A stretch of DNA of 64,000 bases from Defluviitaleaceae bacterium (GCA_009786535.1 WQRX01000009.1:1-64000); one strand, 5' to 3'. Positions 1-9,562 are shown, numbered from the stretch's first letter. Made by a program: numbers and translations. Notes: generated from the sequence alone by a model not told the origin.

Positions 1-55
1 CTTTTTTCCTCTTTCACGCTTTTCCTCACATTTTTTTCCAAAATCAAAAATTTTA

Positions 56-81
56 CCCCCAGTCGATTGCTCGATTGGGGG
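56..81. repeat. C/G-rich hairpin at the left edge
   Basis: Eleven-base arms (CCCCCAGTCGA and TCGATTGGGGG, one G-U pair) enclose a TTGC loop. Read leftwards, the hairpin is followed by TAAAATTTTTG, so it could be a weak terminator for leftward transcription beyond pgcA. No gene is visible between it and the window edge. Confidence 0.5.
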
Positions 82-96
82 TTTGTCTTCGCTCTG

Positions 97-120
97 AGGG
101 GTTCGCATTCGCGAACCCCT
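97..120. repeat. Perfect palindromic hairpin
   Basis: AGGGGTTCGC and GCGAACCCCT form a perfect 10-bp stem with an ATTC loop. Neither side carries a convincing T-run, so it looks more like an extragenic palindromic repeat than a terminator. A TATTCGC-GAA-GCGAATA hairpin of similar style lies at 43244-43260. Confidence 0.5.
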
Positions 121-164
121 AAAATTATAGGACAAAAACCACTATCAAATAATAAAGTTTGGGT

Positions 165-207
165 CGAGCCTTTCCAAAGGCTCGTGGGGTGTGGGGCAAT
201 GCCCCAC
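165..207. repeat. Paired hairpins just downstream of pgcA
   Basis: Two adjacent stems follow the pgcA stop codon: a 9-bp stem at 165-184 (CGAGCCTTT/AAAGGCTCG, CC loop) and a 7-bp stem at 191-207 (GTGGGGC/GCCCCAC). Read leftwards they lead into CCCAAACTTTATTATTT. They may act as the pgcA transcript end. The GGGGC-GCCCC hairpin recurs in similar form near 43300. Confidence 0.45.
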
Positions 208-244
208 GGTCTTGCATTTAATCTTTAGTCCCTTGACCTTATCC

Positions 245-1954
245 CTATGCCCCTGCGGCGTCCTTCATATCCTTAGCAAGCGCGTCCAATTTCTCGGTAC
301 CGCCACTCTTTACGCCAAAATACAGCTTAATCTTCGGCTCGGTACCCGACGGGCGTACACATGCCCACGAACCGTCCTCGGTGGCGTAGTACAGCACGTC
401 GGACACAGGCAAGCCCGTTGCGGTAACGCTCCCATTGGCTAAATTCTTAACTTCTTTGGATGCGTAGTCGCGCGCCTCGATTACTTTTGAACCGCCTAGA
501 GCGGCAGGCGGGGTAGTACGCAAGCGCGTTAAAATACGCTTGATGTCCTCTAAACCCGCAACGCCCTGCATGGTAATGGAAACGATGGATTCTCGATATT
601 CGCCGTATTTAGCGTACAGCTTTTGAAGCACTTCGTACAGGCTAAGCCCCTGCTTACGGTAAAAAGCGGCGGCTTCGCATGCCAGCAGCGTAGCGGCTAC
701 TGCGTCCTTATCGCGCGCATATGTGCCCGTTAAATAGCCGTAGCTTTCCTCAAATCCGATGATGTATGTGTGGGAATTGCTTTCCTCAAACTCTTTAATC
801 TTCTCCCCAATATATTTAAAGCCCGTTAGCACCTCCATATAGGTTGCGCCGTATTCTTTAGCGATGGCGCGGGTCATGTCCGTGGAAACGATGGTGGAAA
901 TAATGGCGGCGTTCGCCGGGAGCGTTCCCTTTTCCTTCATTTGCGAGAGCAAATACTCGGTAAGGATTACCCCCGTTTGGTTGCCCGTAAGCAATACATA
1001 ATCGCCGTCGTGCTTTACAGCAAGTCCTACGCGGTCGCAGTCGGGGTCGGTGGCGAGGGCAATGTCGGCGTCTTTTTCCTTAGCAAGTTCCAGCGCCAGC
1101 GCGAAGGCTTTTTTATCCTCGGGGTTGGGGTAGCCCACTGTGGGGAAATTGCCGTCGGGTTGTTCCTGCCGGCTAACCACAAATACATTTTTAAAGCCCG
1201 ATTCTTTTAACGCGCGCTGCGTGCTAATATTGCCCGCACCGTGTAAAGGTGTGAACACAATTTTAATATCCGATTCGGGGATAATTTGCGGGTTTTGCAA
1301 GCAGCCCTTCACATGCCCAATGAAGGCATCGTCCACGGCGGGACCGGCTACGTTGTACAGTCCTTTTTCCTTTGCTTCCGCCAATGGGAGCGTTTTCACC
1401 ATGGAAAAATCGGTAATTTTATTTACCTCGGCGATAATCGCTTCGTCGCGCGGGTAAGGGCATTGCCCGCCGTCCGCCCAGTATACTTTGTAGCCGTTGT
1501 ATTCGGGCGGGTTGTGCGAAGCCGTGACAACAATGCCCGAAACACAGCCCAATTCCCGCACCGCAAAGCTAAGCAACGGTGTAGGGCGCAAGCTGTCGAA
1601 TACATAGGTCTTTATACCGTTCGCGTTAAGTACCAGCGCCGCCTCTTGGGAAAACTCGGGGGACATGCGGCGACAGTCATGTGCAATGGCAACACCCATG
1701 CCGTCTTTGTACGCATCCGATGCGAGGATATAATTCGCAAGCCCTTGCGTCGCCTTGCGAATGGTATAAATGTTCAAGCGGTTTGTACCCGCGCCAAGCA
1801 CGCCGCGCATTCCGCCCGTGCCAAATTCCAGCTCCTTGAAAAAACGGTCTTGAATTTCTGCTTCGTTGCCCTTTAAGCCTTCCAACTCGGCTTTGGTCGC
1901 CCCGTCTATTGCGGGGTCGTTTAGCCATTTTTCGTATGCCTTCATGTACGCCAT
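245..1954 (-). CDS. pgcA: Phospho-sugar mutase (alpha-phosphoglucomutase)
   Basis: This enzyme interconverts glucose 1-phosphate and glucose 6-phosphate in the cytoplasm, feeding UDP-glucose and surface-polymer synthesis. The 569-residue length fits the long Bacillus PgcA type. The catalytic phosphoserine loop VTASHNPPEYNGYK sits near residue 143, a metal-binding DPDCDR motif lies mid-protein, and the C-terminal phosphate-binding RPSGTEPKIK motif is present. The ATG start is preceded by AAGGAGCAGAAAA. It stands alone, with a leftward small membrane protein upstream and hairpins downstream. A phosphomannomutase activity cannot be excluded from sequence. Confidence 0.93.
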   Translation of the reverse strand: MAYMKAYEKWLNDPAIDGATKAELEGLKGNEAEIQDRFFKELEFGTGGMRGVLGAGTNRLNIYTIRKATQGLANYILASDAYKDGMGVAIAHDCRRMSPEFSQEAALVLNANGIKTYVFDSLRPTPLLSFAVRELGCVSGIVVTASHNPPEYNGYKVYWADGGQCPYPRDEAIIAEVNKITDFSMVKTLPLAEAKEKGLYNVAGPAVDDAFIGHVKGCLQNPQIIPESDIKIVFTPLHGAGNISTQRALKESGFKNVFVVSRQEQPDGNFPTVGYPNPEDKKAFALALELAKEKDADIALATDPDCDRVGLAVKHDGDYVLLTGNQTGVILTEYLLSQMKEKGTLPANAAIISTIVSTDMTRAIAKEYGATYMEVLTGFKYIGEKIKEFEESNSHTYIIGFEESYGYLTGTYARDKDAVAATLLACEAAAFYRKQGLSLYEVLQKLYAKYGEYRESIVSITMQGVAGLEDIKRILTRLRTTPPAALGGSKVIEARDYASKEVKNLANGSVTATGLPVSDVLYYATEDGSWACVRPSGTEPKIKLYFGVKSGGTEKLDALAKDMKDAAGA

Positions 1955-2073
1955 TTTTCTGCTCCTTTTTATAGAAAATTAGCGAACCACATCAACGGGC
2001 GATTCGCATTAAATCCCATCAAACGTCTGCCATTTCTGCCGTACCTGCACCTACCGTGCGGGTCGTATCTTTC

Positions 2074-2511
2074 TTATCGTTTGAATCGTGCAAAGAAACC
2101 GCCGCCTTTTTTCTTATCCATTTCAGCCTTACTCTTCATGCCCTTCATGCCTACGATGTAAATGCCCGCCATTTCTACGGTTACGCTCTTTTTCACAGGC
2201 AACGCAGGGTACACGGAGTTTTCACACATAAGCGTCATAATATCCTTACCCACTTTGGCTTTAACCAGCGGCACTTTCATAATACGCCCCATGCGGGGTA
2301 CCTGTGCAGCCATTGCCTTGGGCAAGCCTGCATTGGCGATTTTGTCCTTCTTCTTGTCAATAATATAGATGGTCACGCTCTGCTTATGCTTTTCCACCAT
2401 ATCGTTTTGCTGTGCCATGCGGCTGCCCGCCCAGCGATTAAGAAAATATAAAGCGACCACAATGATTATCACAATAATGGATATCAGTATGGCCCAGTCA
2501 AAAATGCCCAA
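2074..2511 (-). CDS. Small membrane-anchored protein of unknown function
   Basis: I do not recognise a named family. The start is a TTG set by the strong site AAAGGAGGG eight bases upstream; an in-frame ATG at 2655 would add 48 residues with no ribosome site. The resulting 145-residue protein has one N-terminal hydrophobic helix (about residues 5-24, isoleucine and valine rich), a soluble domain with the basic run DKKKDK, and a Lys/Gly/Arg-rich tail ending in FARFKR. This fits a single-span inner-membrane protein with a cytoplasmic domain. It lies between pgcA and the Wadjet region and need not be related to either. Confidence 0.7.
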   Translation of the reverse strand: MGIFDWAILISIIVIIIVVALYFLNRWAGSRMAQQNDMVEKHKQSVTIYIIDKKKDKIANAGLPKAMAAQVPRMGRIMKVPLVKAKVGKDIMTLMCENSVYPALPVKKSVTVEMAGIYIVGMKGMKSKAEMDKKKGGGFFARFKR

Positions 2512-2666
2512 GGGATAATCCCTCCTTTGATTGTATGCGAATGCCATTCGCGTCATGTTGGCTTGTATTATATGTAGAATTGCTAGGGTTGGCAAATTCT
2601 TGGAAATGCAATATGATTCTCTCGAAAATAATTCTTCACAACATAATATCTCCAAGGGGCAATCCC

Positions 2667-2873
2667 ACGAAAAAATTTATTAACCGCGAACGTGAACTTG
2701 CCGCGTTTGAAAGACAATATACTGCGCAAGGTGCGTCCTTCATGGTAATTTACGGGTGTCGCAGGGTTGGCATAACTACGCTTATTCGTGAATTTATTAA
2801 AAGCAAACCCGCTTTTTATTTCCTTGCCCGGGAAGAAAATGAAGCACTAATTGTCAAAAATCACAAACGGTAG
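2667..2873 (+). pseudogene. Decayed N-terminal fragment of an archaeal-type ATPase (PF01637-like)
   Basis: The reading frame matches the start of the prokaryotic AAA ATPase family that typically begins with M-KKFINREREL and carries a GRRRVGKT Walker A. Three lesions are visible. The codon after a good site (AAGGGG, seven-base gap) is ACG where ATG is expected. The Walker A reads GCRRVGITTL, with the essential Lys replaced by Ile. The frame stops at about 68 codons, whereas the family usually runs to over 400. The stop lies directly before the jetA ribosome site, so the Wadjet operon may have landed in or replaced the rest of this gene. Confidence 0.75.
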
Positions 2874-2884
2874 AGGTGCGCACG

Positions 2885-4393
2885 ATGACTCATTACATGG
2901 AATCAACCTATCCCATGTCCCATATATATTTAAAAGCACTGCGCGAAAACAACCCCGCTTGGCGATTATTAGCCTCTCCATTAGCGCCGTATATCGCCGC
3001 ATTTTTTCATCAAATATTTATCATACAAAAGCAACGCGAAGTTAACGAATCTGAACTAATAAGCCATTTGCAGGATTTTATGCAAGCTGTAAATCAAGAC
3101 AGTGAAGAAACACCCTTCAAACGCAGTGCATTGGATTATTTAAACGATTGGACAGATAACCAACACGGCTGGTTACGCAAATTTTTTCCAACGGGAAAAG
3201 ACCAAGCGCATTTTGACATCACCCCCGAGGCACAAAAAGCCATTGAATGGTTAGACGGGTTAAAACAACAAGCCTTCATTGGCACTGAATCTCGCCTGCT
3301 AACCGTTTTTAACTTATTGCACCAAATCGCCATGGGGGCGGAAACCGACCCTCAGCAACGCTTGGCAGATTTATATAAACAAAAAGATGAAATTGAACAA
3401 ACCATTAAACGCGTGGAGCAGGGCGAAATCGCGGTGTTAAGCGACACACAAATTAAAGAACGCTTTTGGCAGGCAATGGCAACTGCAAAAGAAATATTGT
3501 CGGACTTTCGCGCGGTGGAATATAATTTCCGTGAGTTAGACAAATCCCTGCGTGAACGTATTGCCGTTTGGAATAGTGGTAAGGGCGCGCTTTTAAGCAA
3601 TTTATTCGATGAGCAAGATGATATTGTACAATCGGAACAGGGAAAAAGCTTTGCTGCATTTTGGCAATTTTTAATGTCATCTTCCTCCCAAAATGATTTT
3701 TTTATTACGTTGGATAAAGTACTGGCACTAAATGCCGTATCAGAAATGGGGTTAGAACGTGAAAGCCGCAGTATTCACCATGACTGGGTGCGTGCTGGTG
3801 CGCATGTGCAAGACACTATCGCATTACTCTCTCAGCAATTGCGTCACTATGTTAGTGAAAATTATTTTGAAGAAGAGCGCCGAATCACACAAATCATGCG
3901 TAAAATCGAACGTAAAGCACTTGCCGTTAGCGATAACCCACCCAAATCAAATCAATGGAAATTAACAATAAACAGCATCACACCTAATATTCAATTACCC
4001 TTTGACCGACCGCTTTACACCCCGCGAATAAAACCCGAAGTCGACGATGATGCGATAACCGTTGGCGCTGAAGATTTTCCAACCGACATACTTTTTTCAC
4101 AGGTGTATGTTGACAAAGAAAAATTAAAATCTCAAATTTCAACGTTACTTCAAACATTGCCGCAAGTTACATTAAAAACAGTGGTCACGCATTTTCCGTT
4201 GGAAGTGGGGCTTAGCGAAATAGTTTTTTATTTAACAATCGCAGATGAAGCAGCTAACGCTGTTTTCCACACCCATAAGACCGAGGAAATTACTTGGCTG
4301 GATGGCGAAGGACGCACTCGCATGGCACACATTCCACTGGTTAACTTTACACGTTTCCCAACAGAAGGAGCATCCCATGAATCCGTCAAATGA
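2885..4393 (+). CDS. jetA: Wadjet anti-plasmid system protein JetA (DUF3375, kleisin-like)
   Basis: JetA is the MukF/kleisin-like subunit of the type I Wadjet complex, which extrudes DNA loops and leads to cleavage of small circular plasmids. The 502-residue protein has the family's opening, with LRENNPAWRLLASP near residue 20, a long helical middle (about 100-350) and a C-terminal winged-helix-like part. I chose ATG 2885, eight bases after AGAGG; a GTG at 2876 and an ATG at 2897 are alternatives. It opens the four-gene operon jetABCD and overlaps jetB by 17 bp. The operon looks more AT-rich than the metabolic genes to its right, which fits horizontal acquisition. Confidence 0.92.
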   Translation: MTHYMESTYPMSHIYLKALRENNPAWRLLASPLAPYIAAFFHQIFIIQKQREVNESELISHLQDFMQAVNQDSEETPFKRSALDYLNDWTDNQHGWLRKFFPTGKDQAHFDITPEAQKAIEWLDGLKQQAFIGTESRLLTVFNLLHQIAMGAETDPQQRLADLYKQKDEIEQTIKRVEQGEIAVLSDTQIKERFWQAMATAKEILSDFRAVEYNFRELDKSLRERIAVWNSGKGALLSNLFDEQDDIVQSEQGKSFAAFWQFLMSSSSQNDFFITLDKVLALNAVSEMGLERESRSIHHDWVRAGAHVQDTIALLSQQLRHYVSENYFEEERRITQIMRKIERKALAVSDNPPKSNQWKLTINSITPNIQLPFDRPLYTPRIKPEVDDDAITVGAEDFPTDILFSQVYVDKEKLKSQISTLLQTLPQVTLKTVVTHFPLEVGLSEIVFYLTIADEAANAVFHTHKTEEITWLDGEGRTRMAHIPLVNFTRFPTEGASHESVK

Positions 4394-4964
4394 ATTTGCA
4401 TTTTCTCGCGCTATAGTAACACTTTTTAAACATGCCATTTATCAAGAAGCCGACGTAGAACACTGGGATACACTGCTGACACAAAAGCATAGAATTGAAG
4501 ATTATGTAAGCAAAATAGGCTTAACTGTGGTTATCGACGAAGCAGACGGTTACGCCTACTTAAAGCAACGCTTATACGATAGTGGGGAAGAAGAAATTCC
4601 AAGAATAATTCCGCGGCATCAGCTTTCCTATGAAGTAAGTCTGTTACTTCTTTTATTGCGTAAGCAATTACAAGAGTTTGATGCATCAACAGGCGACCGT
4701 CGTTTAATTTTAACACGCACACAAATTGTTGACCGCATGAAGGTATATCTGGCCAATGTACACAATGAGGTAAAACAAGTCGACCAAATTAATCGCTACA
4801 TTGAGCAAGTAGCTGCATACGGTTTTTTGCGCCGTATGCGAGGCGATGACAACCGTTACGAAGTACAGCGGATTATACGCAGTTTTGTTGATACCGCCTT
4901 CTTATCAAAATTTGAAGATGATTTGTCTAATTATACCTTACACAAAATTGTTGAGGATGAATAA
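4377..4964 (+). CDS. jetB: Wadjet protein JetB (DUF4194, MukE/KITE-like)
   Basis: JetB is the MukE-like winged-helix subunit that bridges the JetA kleisin and the JetC ATPase. The 195-residue length is usual for DUF4194. The start ATG at 4377 follows AGAAGGAGCATCCC; the frame stays open about 130 bases further upstream, but that part only overlaps jetA. Recognisable family features are a predicted winged-helix core around LTRTQIVDRMKVYL and the C-terminal LRRMRGDDNRYEVQRIIRSF. It is followed by jetC after three bases, so subunits are probably translationally coupled. Confidence 0.92.
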   Translation: MNPSNEFAFSRAIVTLFKHAIYQEADVEHWDTLLTQKHRIEDYVSKIGLTVVIDEADGYAYLKQRLYDSGEEEIPRIIPRHQLSYEVSLLLLLLRKQLQEFDASTGDRRLILTRTQIVDRMKVYLANVHNEVKQVDQINRYIEQVAAYGFLRRMRGDDNRYEVQRIIRSFVDTAFLSKFEDDLSNYTLHKIVEDE

Positions 4965-4967
4965 ACC

Positions 4968-7900
4968 ATGATGGAAAATTTAAGCCTGTTTGATTTGCAC
5001 GAAGCGGAGCATATGCGCGTCACATTTCCGGGGTATCGCCTACATAAACTGGAGGTACTTAATTGGGGGACCTTCGACAAAAAAATCTGGCAATTCTCCC
5101 CCCAAGGGGAAACGGCGCTGCTAACCGGTGATGTAGGCTCGGGCAAATCAACCTTAGTAGATGCGCTCTCCACTCTATTAATAGCCCCGCGCAAAATTTC
5201 CTATAACAAAGCCGCCGACCCCGGTGCAAAGGAACGCTCCATTTCAACCTATGTAAGCGGCACATATGGACAAAAACGAACCGCTGAAGGCATGAAAAAA
5301 ATGCAGTCCCTGCGCGGCACAAGTGAATATACAGTTTTGCTGGCGGTATTTAAGGATAGCGAATTTCATTCTGTAATCACGTTAGCGCAGGTTTACTGGT
5401 TTACCGAAATGGGCGGCTCGCCCCACCGCATGTATGTAACGGCGGAAAAAGCCCTTGAAATTGAAAAAGATTTTTCGGGTTTTAAAAACGATATGCGCTT
5501 ACTAAAAAAACGCCTGCGTGAAACAGAAGGCGTGTTCATTTTTGACGACTATACACGCTATTCCCACTTTTTTTGCCAGAAGTTTAACATTGGGCGCAAT
5601 GCATTGGATTTATTCCAACAAACTATTTCCATGAAAAAGGTAGAAGCCTTCACCGATTTTGTACGCGCCAACATGCTGGATACGCCTAACACCCAAGAAG
5701 ATGTGGATAAGTTAATACGACATTTCCACGACTTAAACAGTGCCCACCAAGCGGTAGTAAAAACAAGAAAACAGGTAAATTTGCTCACCCCGCTTGTAGA
5801 AAAAGGTACTATATACACCCATTTCGTGCAGGAGCACTTGCAACAGACGCAAGCACAGCAGGCTTTACCCGCATGGTTTGCTACTCAAACTCTCGTTCTT
5901 CTTGCACAAAAAATTACCGCCACTTCCCAAGACCTGGCACTGGCAAATGACCGGCGGCAACAAGCGGAAATGGAAAAATCCGCACTAGAAAAAGAAATCA
6001 AAACCACCGAACGGGAAATTATTACCCATGGTGGCGATAAATTAGAAAGCGCAAAGGGAGAATTAGTCACCCTGGAAAATGAACTGCAAAAAATTAGCCA
6101 AGCCTTTTCTGTATACGAGTTAAATATTAACAAACTGGGGTTGCAAATACCATCCGACAGCCAATCATTTTATATATTAAAGAACAAACTACCCGATTTA
6201 CGCAAAAAAGAAGCACAGATACATGAAAAACATATGCAGGATAATAATGAAACTTTTGCAAAAATCGGTCGCATCAAACAGGAATTAATAAATATCACCC
6301 GTGAATTGGAATCCCTTCGCGCACGCAAATCCAGCATTCCCAGCGCGCAAGTTAACATGCGCAATCAACTTTGCCAAGCATTAAATATTGATGAAGAAAA
6401 GCTACCCTTCGTTGGTGAATTGTTGGAAGTACGCGAAAACGCACCGGAATGGGAAGGAGCAATAGAACGGCTGGTGCGCGGCTTTGGTTTGTCTATGCTT
6501 GTACCCGATAATTTGTACGACGCTGTAATGCGCTGGGTTGACAAAACACCACTGGGTATGCGCCTTGTATATTACCGCGTAAACACTTCAATCGAATATA
6601 TGCAAAAGCGCTCATCTGCGGCGAATACTATTCCCTATAAGTTAATCGTATCGCCCGAATCACCATTTTACGGGTGGGTTACGAAAGAATTATTCCACCG
6701 TTTTCCTCACGTTTGTTGTGAAAACGTGAAACAATTTCAAACCGAAGAGCAAGGCATTACAATGGCAGGGCAAATAAAGGCTAAGGGCGGGCACCACGAG
6801 AAAGATGACCGCCACAACATTAACGACCGTACTCGGTTTATTCTTGGTTTTTCTAACGATAAAAAAATAAAAGCGCTGGAAAGTGATGAAAAAAAACTTA
6901 CTGAAGAATTGAACAAAAACGATTATCGCCACAACAATATAAAAAACGAATTGAGGGCAACCCAAGCTCGCATTTCGGCAACATCAATCTTAGAGAATAT
7001 GCAAAATTATGCCGACATCGACACAGCAAGCAAAGAAAATGAAATACTTATCAAAAAACAGTTAATTCATACGCTGGAGCAAGAAAATGATGTGCTAAAA
7101 ACACTAAACACGCACCTTGCAACCTTAAATACTAAAATGAAAGCCCACAACGATGCAATGGATATGACGAAAAGGAGGATAATCACATTAGAAAATAATT
7201 TAACCCATTTTCATGCCGAAAGAGCAAACAAAACAGCTACTGCCGACAGCATCTCAGAAGCGATGCGCGAGGATATATTTACATTCTTACATGACCAACA
7301 CAAAATTACCTTTGCGCAACCCCTCACATTGGATAATGAAGATAACCAATCGAATGTATTTATGCAATCCTTGTCGACAAACATCGCGAAATTGAATGAA
7401 AAAATTAATAAAATTACAGGAGATATTGTTCGTCACATGCAGCAATATAAAAGTATTTATCCCGAACAAACCCACGATATCACCGCTGATGTGGATAGTA
7501 TGTCCGAATACAATGAACTACTCACACAGTTAGAAAATGACGGACTACCTCAGTTCGAAACCCGTTTTCAACAATTACTGTGCGAAGGAACCCTGAATAA
7601 TATTATATTATTGCAAACAAATTTAACACATGCACACAATAATATAAAAGAACGAATAAAACAAATTAACCACTCATTAAGCGCTATTGACTATAATGAC
7701 GGGCGCTATATTCGCCTAGAGCATGAAGAAACAAACGATAATGAAATAAAATCATTTCGTGTACAATTAAAGTCCTGTACAGAAATGATGCTGGGCGCTA
7801 CACAAGATACACAATTTTTAGAAAGCAAATTTGCACAAATAAAAGAAATAATTGACCGATTTATAGGCAGACCCGATAACACCGAAGGTGACCATCGTTG

Positions 7901-8357
7901 GACGAAAAAAGTAATTGACGTGCGCAACTGGTTTCAATTTGCTGCATCTGAACGTTGGCGCGAAACCGATGTAGAATATGAGCATTATAAGGATTCATCC
8001 GGCAAATCGGGCGGGCAAAAGGAAAAACTCGCCTACACCATTTTGGCAGCAAGCTTGGTGTACAATTATGGCTTGGAGGGCACTTCCAATAAACAGAATT
8101 CTTTCCGATTTGTGGTTATTGACGAAGCTTTTTTAAAAAGCTCAGACGAATCGGCGCGATTTGGGTTGGAATTATTTAAAAAATTGGATTTGCAGCTGTT
8201 GATTGTTACGCCCTTGTTAAAAATACCCACTATAGAGCCTTTTATCGGGTACGTAGGCTTTGTTCACCATGACGACGTGACCCACCGCTCCATGCTACGC
8301 ACCATTTCCATTGATACCTATCGAGCGGAGCGAAAAGTGCGGGAGGGTAAAGCATGA
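4968..8357 (+). CDS. jetC: Wadjet protein JetC (SMC/MukB-like ATPase)
   Basis: JetC is the motor subunit of Wadjet, an SMC-family ATPase of the MukB/COG4913 type. Its N-terminal Walker A is GDVGSGKST at residues 54-62, within the fold start YRLHKLEVLNWGTFDKK. Long heptad-rich coiled-coil arms follow (roughly 290-460 and 640-960), with a hinge-like globular part near 480-620. The C-terminal half-ATPase has the ABC signature KSGGQKEKLAY near residue 1015 and the Walker B VVIDEAF near 1050. All ATPase motifs look intact at 1129 residues. It overlaps jetD by ATGA. Two tandem ATGs open the gene. Confidence 0.95.
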   Translation: MMENLSLFDLHEAEHMRVTFPGYRLHKLEVLNWGTFDKKIWQFSPQGETALLTGDVGSGKSTLVDALSTLLIAPRKISYNKAADPGAKERSISTYVSGTYGQKRTAEGMKKMQSLRGTSEYTVLLAVFKDSEFHSVITLAQVYWFTEMGGSPHRMYVTAEKALEIEKDFSGFKNDMRLLKKRLRETEGVFIFDDYTRYSHFFCQKFNIGRNALDLFQQTISMKKVEAFTDFVRANMLDTPNTQEDVDKLIRHFHDLNSAHQAVVKTRKQVNLLTPLVEKGTIYTHFVQEHLQQTQAQQALPAWFATQTLVLLAQKITATSQDLALANDRRQQAEMEKSALEKEIKTTEREIITHGGDKLESAKGELVTLENELQKISQAFSVYELNINKLGLQIPSDSQSFYILKNKLPDLRKKEAQIHEKHMQDNNETFAKIGRIKQELINITRELESLRARKSSIPSAQVNMRNQLCQALNIDEEKLPFVGELLEVRENAPEWEGAIERLVRGFGLSMLVPDNLYDAVMRWVDKTPLGMRLVYYRVNTSIEYMQKRSSAANTIPYKLIVSPESPFYGWVTKELFHRFPHVCCENVKQFQTEEQGITMAGQIKAKGGHHEKDDRHNINDRTRFILGFSNDKKIKALESDEKKLTEELNKNDYRHNNIKNELRATQARISATSILENMQNYADIDTASKENEILIKKQLIHTLEQENDVLKTLNTHLATLNTKMKAHNDAMDMTKRRIITLENNLTHFHAERANKTATADSISEAMREDIFTFLHDQHKITFAQPLTLDNEDNQSNVFMQSLSTNIAKLNEKINKITGDIVRHMQQYKSIYPEQTHDITADVDSMSEYNELLTQLENDGLPQFETRFQQLLCEGTLNNIILLQTNLTHAHNNIKERIKQINHSLSAIDYNDGRYIRLEHEETNDNEIKSFRVQLKSCTEMMLGATQDTQFLESKFAQIKEIIDRFIGRPDNTEGDHRWTKKVIDVRNWFQFAASERWRETDVEYEHYKDSSGKSGGQKEKLAYTILAASLVYNYGLEGTSNKQNSFRFVVIDEAFLKSSDESARFGLELFKKLDLQLLIVTPLLKIPTIEPFIGYVGFVHHDDVTHRSMLRTISIDTYRAERKVREGKA

Positions 8358-9562
8358 CATCATGGACAAATGTAAATGGAGTCAAATCCATTTTACAAAA
8401 AAAATGGGAGAGCGGGCGCATCCTAACCTCGCTTTTTTTACAGGATGATTTTTTTCCGTTAAGCATTCCGCTGAAAAAACCAACAAACGCGGAAATTGGC
8501 ATACATTTCATGCAGGTAGACCAATGGAAAACAACAATGGTCAATGAAAGCAAAGCGGTAAAGAAATTCGGCTACGAATTACGTGAACAAGAAATTGTTA
8601 ACCGACAATCAGGGCGCAACTTTATACCTACTCACGCGATTATACCCACGGTAGAGGATGGGCTGTGGCTTATAGGGAAGAAAAAAGAAGCCCGGCATTT
8701 TATCCAAAGCGCACAAACAATTCTAACGAAACGCCCTGAATTGCACGACTGGATTGGGCGATATCCGTTTAAAGTGTTGCAATTTGCCGATGAGTGGACA
8801 AAGCTTTTATTAGTTCTGGAATGGCTTTGCCTCAACCGAAACAGTGGGCTGTATGTACGGCAAATTGACCTACCCGGTGTTGATACGAAATTTATCGAAA
8901 GACGGGAAAAAATATTAGCCGAATTAATGACAATTTTATTACCGGAAATGAATAGTAATATAGAAACGTATACGCAACGGTTCGGCTTGTGCGCAAAGCC
9001 CGCACAAGTACGCTTGCGAATTTTAGATAAACACTTGTATTTACACGGCTTTTCGGACATTGCAATTCCTGTGGAGCAATTAGCCGCCAATCCGTTAATT
9101 GCTTCACGGGTTTTTATCACAGAAAACGAAATAAACGGCTTGTGCTTTCCGGATATGAAAGATAGCATCGTCATTTTCGGTCTGGGGTACGCCGTGGATA
9201 TATTAAAAACCGTTACCTGGTTGCGAGAACGAGAAATTTATTATTGGGGCGATTTGGATACCCATGGCTTTGCGATGCTCAATCAAGTGCGTACGTTTTT
9301 ACCCCATACGAAGCGATTTTTAATGGACGAGGATATTTTATTTGCACATAAAAATTTATGGGGGCACGAAAAAAAAACCTTCGTCGGAACGCTTTCGCAT
9401 TTGGACGAAGGAGAACAAAGCTTGTTTTCCGCGCTAAAAGAAAATCATTGGGGCGAAAATATTCGATTAGAGCAAGAGTTGATTTCGTTTGCGTGGGTGA
9501 AGCGTGAAATTGACAGCCTTACAACCGCATACCGCCGTTCACGCTTAGCGTATGCCCTGTAA
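8354..9562 (+). CDS. jetD: Wadjet protein JetD (DUF3322-DUF2220, Toprim-like nuclease)
   Basis: JetD is the DNA-cleaving subunit of Wadjet. The N-terminal half (about 1-190) matches DUF3322 and the C-terminal half DUF2220. The Toprim-like centre can be seen as the acidic ITENEINGLCFP segment near residue 255 and the metal-binding YYWGDLDTHGF near residues 295-305. The start overlaps the jetC stop (ATGA). The 3' end runs 44 bp into the oppositely oriented fabG gene, so the last 14 or so residues are encoded antisense to the conserved FabG C-terminus. This suggests that the native JetD stop was lost at an insertion junction. At 402 residues it is otherwise of normal length. Confidence 0.93.
   Translation: MTSWTNVNGVKSILQKKWESGRILTSLFLQDDFFPLSIPLKKPTNAEIGIHFMQVDQWKTTMVNESKAVKKFGYELREQEIVNRQSGRNFIPTHAIIPTVEDGLWLIGKKKEARHFIQSAQTILTKRPELHDWIGRYPFKVLQFADEWTKLLLVLEWLCLNRNSGLYVRQIDLPGVDTKFIERREKILAELMTILLPEMNSNIETYTQRFGLCAKPAQVRLRILDKHLYLHGFSDIAIPVEQLAANPLIASRVFITENEINGLCFPDMKDSIVIFGLGYAVDILKTVTWLREREIYYWGDLDTHGFAMLNQVRTFLPHTKRFLMDEDILFAHKNLWGHEKKTFVGTLSHLDEGEQSLFSALKENHWGENIRLEQELISFAWVKREIDSLTTAYRRSRLAYAL

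Noticed and set aside
97-207. Short repeats at the left edge as a CRISPR array
   Set aside because: The units are different hairpins, not identical direct repeats with even spacers, and there are no cas genes.
1286-1876. Long open frame opposite pgcA (and similar frames opposite other G+C-rich genes)
   Set aside because: They lack ribosome sites and family matches and mirror the codon pattern of the true gene.
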